DNA from: a virus
DNA: 34,511 nucleotides
Virus record (IMG/VR): IMGVR_UViG_3300025655_000147
Coordinates: 1 to 34,511 of that record
Reading direction: 5' to 3' (one strand)
Shown here in pieces: positions 12,696-19,070 of this stretch. The notes beneath the pieces are model-generated. The model had not been told where the DNA came from. It saw only the letters and a program-made list of their open reading frames with translations, and did no database searches. Both the position numbers and the translations under genes were made by a program. How positions within the stretch are numbered: the first letter of the stretch is position 1; every line of letters starts with the position of its first letter.

Positions 12696-12839
12696 TTAGC
12701 GGGCTAGGTAAGCCGCTAGGGCGTACCATGTATAGCTTTTGCTGTTCTCTATGCCGAATAGCCAAAGCCAATCTATAAAGCCCATAAGCAAGGCAATCGT
12801 TCCGATTACGCACAAGGCATCAAATGCTTTTTGAGTCAT
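12696..12839 (-). CDS. Tiny single-span membrane protein (47 aa)
   Basis: Short gene with ATG 12839 and GAGGTG eight bases upstream. The product, MTQKAFDALCVIGTIALLMG followed by FIDWLWLFGIENSKSYTW, has one clear hydrophobic span with a Trp-rich edge. It is separated from the next gene by 85 bp (12611-12695), where I see no gene; this is the longest gap within the operon. It may be a superinfection-exclusion or membrane-stress factor, a role often played by such small early proteins, but this is a guess. Confidence 0.5.
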   Translation of the reverse strand: MTQKAFDALCVIGTIALLMGFIDWLWLFGIENSKSYTWYALAAYLAR

Positions 12840-12842
12840 TGG

Positions 12843-13025
12843 TTACACCTCGCCGCGCAGGTCAAAGATTGCAATTAGCTGATGCCATGGCCTAAACTCG
12901 CCTATTGAACGGCGCAAAATGTATGCTTCAGCCATCCACATTTTATAGCGTTTACTGCTTTCGGTTTCGTAAAACTCGGCCTGTTTTTCGGCAAAGATTA
13001 TGCTTTTGATTGTGTCGCGTAACAT
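12843..13025 (-). CDS. Small helical accessory protein (60 aa)
   Basis: Starts MLRDTIKSIIFAEKQAEFYE, is helical and charged, and ends HQLIAIFDLRGEV, where GEV comes from the ribosome-binding site of the next gene. ATG 13025 shares its first base with the stop of the upstream gene (TAATG), and GGAGGG lies seven bases before it. No motif recognised. Confidence 0.55.
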   Translation of the reverse strand: MLRDTIKSIIFAEKQAEFYETESSKRYKMWMAEAYILRRSIGEFRPWHQLIAIFDLRGEV

Positions 13026-13225
13026 TATAAAACCCTCCAGTTTTGCGGATGCATTACATAGCGGTCGAAAAATGCCTTTTCCAGCCTTTTGTATTTGCTA
13101 GGTTTGCCGCCGATATATTGGTCAAGCCAGCGGCGTCCGTTCTTGTCCGTTCTGGCATAACGTGCAGCCAGCCAAGCATTGATAGTTAGATATTTATCGG
13201 CGTTTATGTTGTGTGTTTTACGCAT
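13025..13225 (-). CDS. Small basic accessory protein (66 aa)
   Basis: A strongly basic protein, MRKTHNINADKYLTINAWLA then RYARTDKNGRRWLDQYIGG, with several Trp, Tyr and Arg residues that suggest DNA or RNA contact. GGGGGC precedes ATG 13225. The stop overlaps the next start. No family assigned. Confidence 0.55.
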   Translation of the reverse strand: MRKTHNINADKYLTINAWLAARYARTDKNGRRWLDQYIGGKPSKYKRLEKAFFDRYVMHPQNWRVL

Positions 13226-13234
13226 GACTGCCCC

Positions 13235-13507
13235 CTAGTTTAGATTTACCAGCTGGATTTCTCCGGCCTTGATTGCTTTTAATGTCTCGGCTTTATTCAT
13301 GCCTAAGAATTGGTTGCGATATTTGCCGGTAGTTGTTGAATAATCCCAATAGTAGGAATCCAGATAAGTTTTGCCAGTCTTATAACATTTCTTAGCTATT
13401 GCGCTTTTGTATGACTGGAAAACTTCGCTATCATCGGTTTCGATGATGAACTGGTTTTTAACTGGATTGCCGCTTGACCGGCTGACGATGTTGCGAACTT
13501 TTAGCAT
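13235..13507 (-). CDS. Small accessory protein (90 aa)
   Basis: Starts MLKVRNIVSRSSGNPVKNQF. The protein is beta-rich, with a Tyr-dense middle (SYYWDYSTTTGKYRNQFLG) and a final helix (NKAETLKAIKAGEIQLV). ATG 13507 carries one of the three identical copies of the start cassette. It resembles single-domain early phage proteins without known function. Confidence 0.55.
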   Translation of the reverse strand: MLKVRNIVSRSSGNPVKNQFIIETDDSEVFQSYKSAIAKKCYKTGKTYLDSYYWDYSTTTGKYRNQFLGMNKAETLKAIKAGEIQLVNLN

Positions 13508-13520
13508 TGTTTAACCCTCC
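13505..13520 (-). repeat. Start cassette copy
   Basis: Third identical copy. It joins the two-span membrane protein gene (ending LEG) to the 90-residue gene starting at 13507. Confidence 0.7.
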
Positions 13521-13678
13521 AAGGTTGCTTCAATAAGTGGTGCGAAAAATGTAAACAGGCCGATAACAGCCAATGCCAGCGGAAAGAACAAGCCTGATTG
13601 AAAGCCTGTAATGGCATCCATGACCGATGCCAGCATCATTACAAGGCCGATAATCATAAGCAGAATGTTATTGAACAT
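13511..13678 (-). CDS. Tiny two-span membrane protein (55 aa)
   Basis: Short gene. MFNNILLMIIGLVMMLASVM and LFFPLALAVIGLFTFFAPLI form two hydrophobic spans joined by DAITGFQSG, with an EATLEG tail supplied by the next gene's ribosome-binding site. GGAGGTTT lies just before ATG 13678. A membrane role such as superinfection exclusion or early lysis control is possible. It is far from the lysis genes and in the early-type operon, so a holin is less likely. Confidence 0.6.
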   Translation of the reverse strand: MFNNILLMIIGLVMMLASVMDAITGFQSGLFFPLALAVIGLFTFFAPLIEATLEG

Positions 13679-13680
13679 TG

Positions 13681-13842
13681 TTAAACCTCCATACCATCTT
13701 GTTTCAATGCAGCAAGCAATTTGTTTGTGGTTTTCTTTGACATTGAACGATTGAACAAGGCGCGCATATAACCCTTGTAGGCATCAACATTGCCAGCGGC
13801 TAAATGCTTGCGTGCTGTTTGAATGTGTCTGTCTATTGTCAT
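13681..13842 (-). CDS. First gene of the accessory operon, small helical basic protein (53 aa)
   Basis: MTIDRHIQTARKHLAAGNVD then AYKGYMRALFNRSMSKKTTN: two short basic helices. GGAGGG lies eight bases before ATG 13842. It is the first translated gene after the operon promoter at 13877-13905. The position of first and therefore most expressed gene suggests an early host-interaction role; no family known. Confidence 0.6.
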   Translation of the reverse strand: MTIDRHIQTARKHLAAGNVDAYKGYMRALFNRSMSKKTTNKLLAALKQDGMEV

Positions 13843-13876
13843 TTTGTAACCCTCCAAGGTTCGTTGTGTTAATTGC

Positions 13877-13905
13877 TAGATAGCGCAGTAACTGCGCCAT
13901 GTCAA
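13877..13905 (-). promoter_or_regulatory. Promoter of the leftward accessory operon with embedded operator
   Basis: Minus strand: TTGACA (13905-13900), 17 bp, TATCTA (13882-13877), about 35 bp before the first gene. The spacer is filled by a perfect 15-bp palindrome, GCGCAGT-t-ACTGCGC (13883-13897), placed to block RNA polymerase. One of the two HTH proteins of this phage, or a host repressor, is the likely ligand. Confidence 0.65.
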
Positions 13906-14102
13906 CAGCAAAATATAAAAAAAGTTTACACATGGCAAAAAAGTTTGTTTATATATATAAGTGTGGCAAGCGTTGAATTTGTTTGAGATTTGTTTTTGGG
14001 AAGGTTGGTTTTGTATTTCAAAACACGCACAACGCACGAAAGATATCGCGCTGCAATGCATGGCGGCAAGGCTAACAGATGAATAAAACAACGTCAACAA
14101 TG

Positions 14103-14145
14103 CTGCCATATATAGGACAGCAGCACTGACATACATAGGACAGCA
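14103..14145. repeat. Tandem 20-bp repeats, candidate terminase binding site
   Basis: Two copies of CTGMCATAYATAGGACAGCA at 14103-14122 and 14126-14145, differing at two positions, period 23 bp (about two helix turns on one face). A weaker third AGGACA is at 14166-14171. They lie 150-200 bp before terS, where small terminase subunits of many phages bind a pac or cos region. A role in late-promoter activation is the alternative. Confidence 0.5.
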
Positions 14146-14297
14146 ATGCTTACCTTGTTGCAGTCAGGACACAGTGTGACATTTGTGCCACAGTCAAAGG
14201 CATGGGGGGGCATGTTTTCGAGGCGGTACACCCGACAGCGACCGGCCAGCTTTATATATGTTAAATAGACATATTCAACACACACCCAGAGGTAACG

Positions 14298-14690
14298 ATG
14301 ACCAAACTAACAAAGCAGAGAACCGACATAATCATATCCAGCTTGGCAGACGGGCATAGCATTGTGGACGTGTGCGAGGCCACAGGCGTGTCTAGGACGG
14401 CCTTCTACCAGCGTTGCAAGCGGGATGAGGCATTTGCTGCGGCGGTGAAGGAGGCACAGCAGCAGAGTGCTGAGAAGGCGCTAGAGGAACTGGATACGTT
14501 GTATGGCGATGCCCTTCACGGCAGAAAGGATTATAACCCTCATGTGTTGCGGGATTATGCCCATCATGTGCGCTGGAAGGTGGGTAAGGTGTTGCCTGAG
14601 AAGTTTGGTGACAGTAAGAACCGTGCTGGTGTAGAGGTTAGTGACGGAACCGTGCGCATCCTTTGGGAGACTGACAGTGGCAGCAATTAA
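14298..14690 (+). CDS. terS: Terminase small subunit
   Basis: A 130-residue protein with an N-terminal DNA-binding HTH (about 5-38: LTKQRTDIIISSLADGHSIV then GVSRTAFYQRC) and a helical oligomerisation region (FAAAVKEAQQQSAEKALEEL). The segment near HVRWKVGKVLPEKFGD is common in small terminase subunits. It should select phage DNA and hand it to TerL. AGAGG precedes the ATG, and it overlaps the terL start by 14 bp. The repeats 150 bp upstream are its probable target. Confidence 0.8.
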   Translation: MTKLTKQRTDIIISSLADGHSIVDVCEATGVSRTAFYQRCKRDEAFAAAVKEAQQQSAEKALEELDTLYGDALHGRKDYNPHVLRDYAHHVRWKVGKVLPEKFGDSKNRAGVEVSDGTVRILWETDSGSN

Positions 14691-15966
14691 AATTCCTTAC
14701 AAGCCTAGACCTTTACAAGCAGAGATGCACAATAGTTTGAAGCGTTGGAATGTGCTTGTGATGCACAGACGCTTTGGCAAAACGGTCTGGGCGGTAAATG
14801 AATTGATTAAGAAAGCCCTTACTTGTGAGTTACCACGGCCTAGAGTTGCTTTTGTGGCACCTACTTTTACCCAAGCCAAACGTATTGCTTGGGATTATGT
14901 GAAGTATTATGCCGGAGTGATACCAGGTGTTTCTTTCAATGAGACAGAATTACGGGTGGACTTTCCCAATGGTGGCAGATTGATGTTGCTGTCGGCTGAG
15001 AACCCTGACTCTTTGCGTGGTATTTATTTGGACATGTGTGCTTTCGATGAGTTTGGCATGCAGAACCCAAGGGTATGGGGGGAGGTTGTTAGACCGGCAC
15101 TGTCTGATAGAGAGGGTGCGGCTATCTTTTTAGGTACACCGGCAGGGCATAATCATTTTTATGATTTGATGCAGACAGCTATTAGCGAGGTGGAGAACGG
15201 GTCTGACCAGTGGTATCACAAGACGGTCAAGGCTAGTGAGAGTGGGCTGGTTAAGGAGGAGGAACTTGCCGCTGCCCGTGCGCAGATGACACCGGAACAA
15301 TATGAACAGGAATATGAATGTTCGTTCACGGCGGCTATTATTGGTGCTTATTATGCGAAGCTGTTAGCTGCGGCTGACGATGATGGCAGGGTGACACGGA
15401 TACCTTATGACCCTATGTACCCTGTGCATACCGCTTGGGATTTGGGTATCAATGATTCCACAGCTATTTGGTTTGCGCAGATATTCCGTGGCGGTGCGGT
15501 TAATGTGATTGATTATTATGAGAGTAGCGGGGTTGGCTTAGACCATTACGCTGACATTCTTAGCAAGAAGGATTACACCTATGGAGACCATCTAGCCCCG
15601 CATGACATTGAGGTGCGTGAGTTAGGCAGCGGTAGGTCTAGGCTAGAGACTGCTTATACGCTGGGTATTAAGTTTCGTGTAGTTCCAAAGATGAAGGTAG
15701 CTGATGGTATTAACGCTGCACGGATGCTGATACCTAAATGTTATTTTGATAAGGATAAGTGCCATGAAGGTTTGGAATATTTACGGCAGTACAGGCAGGA
15801 GTTTGACGAGAGGCGTAAAGTATTCCGCGACCATCCGTTGCACGACTTTACCAGCCACGCGGCTGATGCTTTTAGATATTTGGCGGTTGGTCTGGAGAAT
15901 AGAAGCAACTTTACCAAGCCTCCCCAGCAAGTTGCCCAAATGGATTACAACCCGTTTACGCTATGA
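14677..15966 (+). CDS. terL: Terminase large subunit
   Basis: The start is GTG 14677 with GGGAG seven bases upstream, giving 429 residues. The ATPase has an Arg-rich Walker A (MHRRFGKT, about 29-36), Walker B AFDE (122-125) and the coupling motif GTPAG (153-157). The RNase-H-fold nuclease shows AWDLGINDS (D255), HDIEV near 310 and HAADAFRY (D397). It powers DNA translocation into proheads and makes the packaging cuts. The overall length and motif order match T7-like and P22-like large terminases. The stop overlaps the next gene by ATGA. Confidence 0.92.
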   Translation: MAAIKIPYKPRPLQAEMHNSLKRWNVLVMHRRFGKTVWAVNELIKKALTCELPRPRVAFVAPTFTQAKRIAWDYVKYYAGVIPGVSFNETELRVDFPNGGRLMLLSAENPDSLRGIYLDMCAFDEFGMQNPRVWGEVVRPALSDREGAAIFLGTPAGHNHFYDLMQTAISEVENGSDQWYHKTVKASESGLVKEEELAAARAQMTPEQYEQEYECSFTAAIIGAYYAKLLAAADDDGRVTRIPYDPMYPVHTAWDLGINDSTAIWFAQIFRGGAVNVIDYYESSGVGLDHYADILSKKDYTYGDHLAPHDIEVRELGSGRSRLETAYTLGIKFRVVPKMKVADGINAARMLIPKCYFDKDKCHEGLEYLRQYRQEFDERRKVFRDHPLHDFTSHAADAFRYLAVGLENRSNFTKPPQQVAQMDYNPFTL

Positions 15967-16373
15967 GTAAGTCAGTTGATGTAGATGCAATCAAACGATT
16001 GCTTGATGGCAGCGATTACCACGGCTGGTGGGGCGTTGAGGAGGTGGAGAAATATATCCGCACCCCTATGATGCTAGACCAGTATATAGTTCTGCGCGAT
16101 GAGAACGACCAGCCCGCTGTGTTTGCAACTTGGGGTTTCCCTAACTATAGGCACATAGTTTACTATACGGAAGAACTTGAGTTCCCTGTTTCTGGGTACG
16201 ATGGCGGCGGTGCGTTACCTTGGCTGATTGACTTTATTGCGCCAGGAGGAAAGCGTAATATTGCTTTAGGTTTCAGAAAAATGAAAAGTGTGTTATCTAA
16301 TAAGGGTTATAACAAAGCATTCTGGCTTCGCACTGAAACCCAGAAGCTAGGTTTCCATGAGTGGGGTAATTAA
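15963..16373 (+). CDS. HlyC-like toxin-activating lysine-acyltransferase family protein
   Basis: A 136-residue protein that parallels E. coli HlyC. An early His after a short helix (SDYHGWW, H20) is followed by QYIVLRDENDQPAVFATW and then LPWLIDFIAPGG (D90). In HlyC the matching residues H23 and D92 are catalytic, in HRNW and WFIDWIAPFG. HlyC transfers fatty acyl groups from acyl-ACP to lysines of RTX toxins. In phages the substrate is unknown; a virion or membrane-penetrating protein is conceivable. It overlaps terL by ATGA and precedes the head genes, so it is expressed late. A generic GNAT role is the alternative. Confidence 0.65.
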   Translation: MSKSVDVDAIKRLLDGSDYHGWWGVEEVEKYIRTPMMLDQYIVLRDENDQPAVFATWGFPNYRHIVYYTEELEFPVSGYDGGGALPWLIDFIAPGGKRNIALGFRKMKSVLSNKGYNKAFWLRTETQKLGFHEWGN

Positions 16374-16374
16374 A

Positions 16375-16659
16375 ATGGGTGCTGCGAGGCAATTATTTTC
16401 AAATCCAGAGTTGATGGCAAAGCTGAAAGATGCTTCTAAAAAAACAGACAGAGACGCTGCCATGACTGACATTGCAAGTGACTTAGCGCTTAACATGGGC
16501 ATTCCAAAAGAAAACCAGAACGTAGTCATTTCTGGCGATGCCAAGGCTGCGCCAACACCAGTCGCACCTTCACCAGAAGGAACAACGTTGTCAAATATGA
16601 GTAAGCAGCGCCGCAAGCGTGGCGGTACAATTATGGAAAGCAGCGGCCTGATTATTTAG
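16375..16659 (+). CDS. Small virion-module protein with C-terminal basic-Gly-Thr motif (I)
   Basis: The start is ATG 16375 (MGAARQLFSNPELMAKLKDA), just after the upstream stop; ATG 16357 would overlap that gene. The first 50 residues are helical. A Pro/Ala linker leads to the C-terminal QRRKRGGTIMESSGL. The two following genes end with related segments (KGKRAGAAGTLMEGYGV and ARKRKGAGSTIVAGALG). Its place before the portal suggests a head or neck component or packaging accessory. No formal family known to me. Confidence 0.6.
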   Translation: MGAARQLFSNPELMAKLKDASKKTDRDAAMTDIASDLALNMGIPKENQNVVISGDAKAAPTPVAPSPEGTTLSNMSKQRRKRGGTIMESSGLII

Positions 16660-16676
16660 GAATAGGAGTATCTAAT

Positions 16677-17051
16677 ATGGGTTCAGTAAAAAAAGCAGTT
16701 AAGAAACTGGAACGTGGCGTAAAGAAATACGTCGTCAAGCCAGTTGGTGAAGTTGTTGAAGAAGTAATCGAAAAGCCATTCAAGAAAGTGGCTGACGAAA
16801 CTTTTGATGTGGTTATGAACACTGACAAAGAAGAACGCCGCGCAATGCTATACGGCGCACCAGAAGCACCAGCGACGACACCAGAAGTTACGCCAGAGGT
16901 AACGCCGGAAGTTGTACCTGACGAAACAGTGCTTGGTCGTGGCACTCGCCGCACTAAAGGCAAACGTGCTGGTGCGGCTGGCACTTTGATGGAGGGCTAC
17001 GGTGTAGCCTACGCAACGCCTAGCGCAAAATCACCAACAGGGGGTCAGTAA
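16677..17051 (+). CDS. Small virion-module protein with C-terminal basic-Gly-Thr motif (II)
   Basis: A 124-residue protein. It has a basic amphipathic N-terminus (MGSVKKAVKKLERGVKKYVV), a helix (GEVVEEVIEKPFKKVADETF) and a Pro/Glu/Thr repeat (TPEVTPEVTPEVVP). The C-terminal RRTKGKRAGAAGTLMEGYGV is shared in pattern with its neighbours. AGGAG stands before the ATG, and the stop overlaps the next start (TAATG). A disordered, virion-associated adaptor is likely; function unknown. Confidence 0.6.
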   Translation: MGSVKKAVKKLERGVKKYVVKPVGEVVEEVIEKPFKKVADETFDVVMNTDKEERRAMLYGAPEAPATTPEVTPEVTPEVVPDETVLGRGTRRTKGKRAGAAGTLMEGYGVAYATPSAKSPTGGQ

Positions 17052-17275
17052 TGTCTTTTCTGAAGCCAAAAGTATATGTTCCACCAGCGCCACCACCACC
17101 ACCTCCACCAGCACAGGCGGGTGAAGAAGATACACAACGCGCAGCGGCAATGGCTGAAGAAGCGACAATGCGGGCTAGAAAGCGTAAAGGCGCTGGGTCT
17201 ACCATTGTTGCTGGTGCTTTAGGTCAACAAACCGGAACCACTGGTGGCGGCGGCGCACCTACATTATTGGGGTAA
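17051..17275 (+). CDS. Polyproline small virion-module protein with C-terminal motif (III)
   Basis: A 74-residue protein: MSFLKPKVYVPPAPPPPPPP, an acidic/helical middle (EEDTQRAAAMAEEATM) and a C-terminus with ARKRKGAGSTIVAGALG and a final GGGGAPTLLG. Short phage proteins ending in such a basic-Gly-Ser-Thr-Ile segment and LLG are familiar to me from genes next to podovirus portals, but without a function. It starts on the stop of the previous gene and lies three bases before the portal gene. Confidence 0.65.
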   Translation: MSFLKPKVYVPPAPPPPPPPAQAGEEDTQRAAAMAEEATMRARKRKGAGSTIVAGALGQQTGTTGGGGAPTLLG

Positions 17276-17278
17276 TAC

Positions 17279-18868
17279 ATGCAAGATTTCGTTAAGGGCT
17301 TAGTAAAGCGGTACGAATACCTTAAAGGCCGTAGAGATAACTGGGATACGCATTATCAGGAACTAGCTGATTACATGCTGCCCCGCAAAGCGGATATTGT
17401 TCGTAAGCGTAGCCGTGGCGAAAAGCGCATGGAACTTATCTTTGACGGTACTGCACTCCAGGCCGTTGACTTGCTTGCTGCTAGTTTGCACGGAATGCTG
17501 ACCAGCGGTGCTACGCCTTGGTTCATGCTGGACATGAAAGACGAGAATATCGGGCGTGACGATGACGTGCGAGAGTGGCTACAAGATACTAGCCAGCGTA
17601 TGATGCGGGCTTTTGGTCAGTCAAACTTTGAAACTGAAGTCCATGAAATGTATGTGGACTTGGTTGTGTTTGGCACAGGCTGTATGTTTGCTGAGATTGA
17701 CGACGGTAATCTGCGGTTTAGCACACGCCACATTTCTGAGTTCTATGTGCAAGAAAACCAATTCGGGATTGTAGACACAGTATTCCGTCTTTACAAAATC
17801 CCAGCGCGTCAGGCTGTGCAACGGTTTGGCATAGACAACGTGACGGACTACATTCAAAAGATATTCAAGAATAAGCCGGACGAGGAAATTGAAATCCTAC
17901 ACGCTGTAGTGCCACGAATTAACCGTGACCCTAACAAGCGAGACAATAAGAACATGCCATTCGCATCGTTCTATATTGATATGCAAACCAAGGGGCTGCT
18001 TTCTGAAAGCGGTTTCCAAGAGTTCCCGTACATTGTCCCACGATTTTTAAAGGCGACTGGTGAGACAATGGGGCGTTCCCCAGCGATGGTTGCGTTGCCT
18101 GACGTTAAGATGCTTAATCTTATGTCAAAAACAATCATCCAAGCTGCGCAGAAACAAATAGACCCTCCCTTACTTGTTCCTGACGATGGTTTCCTCTTGC
18201 CCATTCGTACGCAGCCTGGGGGATTGAATTTCTTTAGAAGCGGTACACGCGATATGATTACGCCGCTAAACACAGGTGCGAACATTCCTATCGGTCTAAG
18301 CATGGAAGAACAGCGCCGCACAGCAATCCGTTCAGCCTTCTATGTTGACCAGCTTCTTAGTGGACAGTCACCTAACATGACCGCGACAGAGGTTGTTCAA
18401 AGGCAAGAAGAACGCATGCGGGTGATTGGCCCCGTGCTGGGAAGATTGATGAACGAAATGCTACGTCCTTTGATTGACCGTGTATTTGCTTTGATGCTTC
18501 GTTCAGACATGCTTGCACCGCCACCGGAAATCCTACAGGGGCGTGATGTGGATATTGAATATGTATCACCGCTTGCCCGTGCGCAGAAATCAAGCAGCCT
18601 CAACAGCACAATGAAGGCACTTGAGATATTAATGCCACTATCACAATCACTTCCAGTTGGCGACCATATTGATGCCGACGGATTGGTAAAGCATGTTACC
18701 GATGCACTAGGCGTTCCGAAATCAGCATTGAGGTCAGAACGTGAGGTTCAACAGGTTAGAGAGGAACGTGCAGCGCAACAACAGGCGCAGATGGAGATGA
18801 TGCAAGAACAGCAAGATGTCCAGAATGTAGCCCAGATAGCGCAAGCGTCCAGGATGGTTAGTAAGTGA
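17279..18868 (+). CDS. Portal protein (head-to-tail connector)
   Basis: A 529-residue protein of the T7 gp8-type head-tail connector family. Evidence includes YEYLKGRRDNWDTHYQELAD and PRKADIVRKRSRGEKRMELI at the start, the LLAASLHGMLTSGATPWFML segment, and FGTGCMFAE around residue 125. Further support comes from the core GQSPNMTATEVVQRQEERMR near 365 and the Gln/Met-rich tail (AQQQAQMEMMQEQQDVQNVA). It forms the dodecameric channel for packaging and ejection. It is followed without a gap by a Bbp19-like gene, scaffold and coat protein. Confidence 0.92.
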   Translation: MQDFVKGLVKRYEYLKGRRDNWDTHYQELADYMLPRKADIVRKRSRGEKRMELIFDGTALQAVDLLAASLHGMLTSGATPWFMLDMKDENIGRDDDVREWLQDTSQRMMRAFGQSNFETEVHEMYVDLVVFGTGCMFAEIDDGNLRFSTRHISEFYVQENQFGIVDTVFRLYKIPARQAVQRFGIDNVTDYIQKIFKNKPDEEIEILHAVVPRINRDPNKRDNKNMPFASFYIDMQTKGLLSESGFQEFPYIVPRFLKATGETMGRSPAMVALPDVKMLNLMSKTIIQAAQKQIDPPLLVPDDGFLLPIRTQPGGLNFFRSGTRDMITPLNTGANIPIGLSMEEQRRTAIRSAFYVDQLLSGQSPNMTATEVVQRQEERMRVIGPVLGRLMNEMLRPLIDRVFALMLRSDMLAPPPEILQGRDVDIEYVSPLARAQKSSSLNSTMKALEILMPLSQSLPVGDHIDADGLVKHVTDALGVPKSALRSEREVQQVREERAAQQQAQMEMMQEQQDVQNVAQIAQASRMVSK

Positions 18869-19068
18869 CACCTGAGATTGAAAAGCTAAAAGACCTTTAC
18901 AGACAAACATTTAACAGCGAGAGTTCAGTTAAAGTGTTAGCTGATTTAGAGGCACGGTGTAATTATCGTGCTTCTAGTTATGTGGCTGGCGATGCCAATG
19001 CCACAGCATTCGAGGAAGGGAAACGTGCTGTTATCCTTCATATCCACAATATGATGAAAGAGGAGTAA
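18865..19068 (+). CDS. Bbp19-like small protein
   Basis: A 67-residue protein starting at GTG 18865, which overlaps the portal stop (GTGA) and has AGGA upstream. The pattern LYRQTFNSESSVKVLADLEA ... EEGKRAVILHIHNMMK matches the Bbp19-type proteins found between portal and scaffold in many podoviruses; the function there is unknown. It is entirely helical with no Cys pair. The alternative name is simply hypothetical virion-module protein. Confidence 0.6.
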   Translation: MTPEIEKLKDLYRQTFNSESSVKVLADLEARCNYRASSYVAGDANATAFEEGKRAVILHIHNMMKEE

Positions 19069-19070
19069 AC

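Larger units (their letters stand above)
13843..14297. other. 455-bp intergenic control region between divergent operons
   Basis: This gap holds the accessory-operon promoter and its palindrome (13877-13905), an AT-rich tract (13911-13960, with a weak plus-strand TTTACA-17-TTTATA at 13925-13953), the tandem 20-bp repeats (14103-14145) and a G7 run flanked by CATG on both sides (14201-14214). A ribosome-binding site for terS (AGAGG) lies at its right end. I see no convincing gene. It is the best candidate for the late promoter and packaging site. Confidence 0.55.

Noticed and set aside
13876-14136. 86-codon minus-strand frame in the large intergenic gap
   Set aside because: It lacks a ribosome-binding site, crosses the accessory-operon promoter and its palindrome, and has an unlikely composition.
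14094-14285. Minus-strand frame containing CPDCNK and a hydrophobic end
   Set aside because: The Cys pair hints at a zinc protein, but there is no ribosome-binding site before either ATG, and the frame runs over the tandem repeats and G run.
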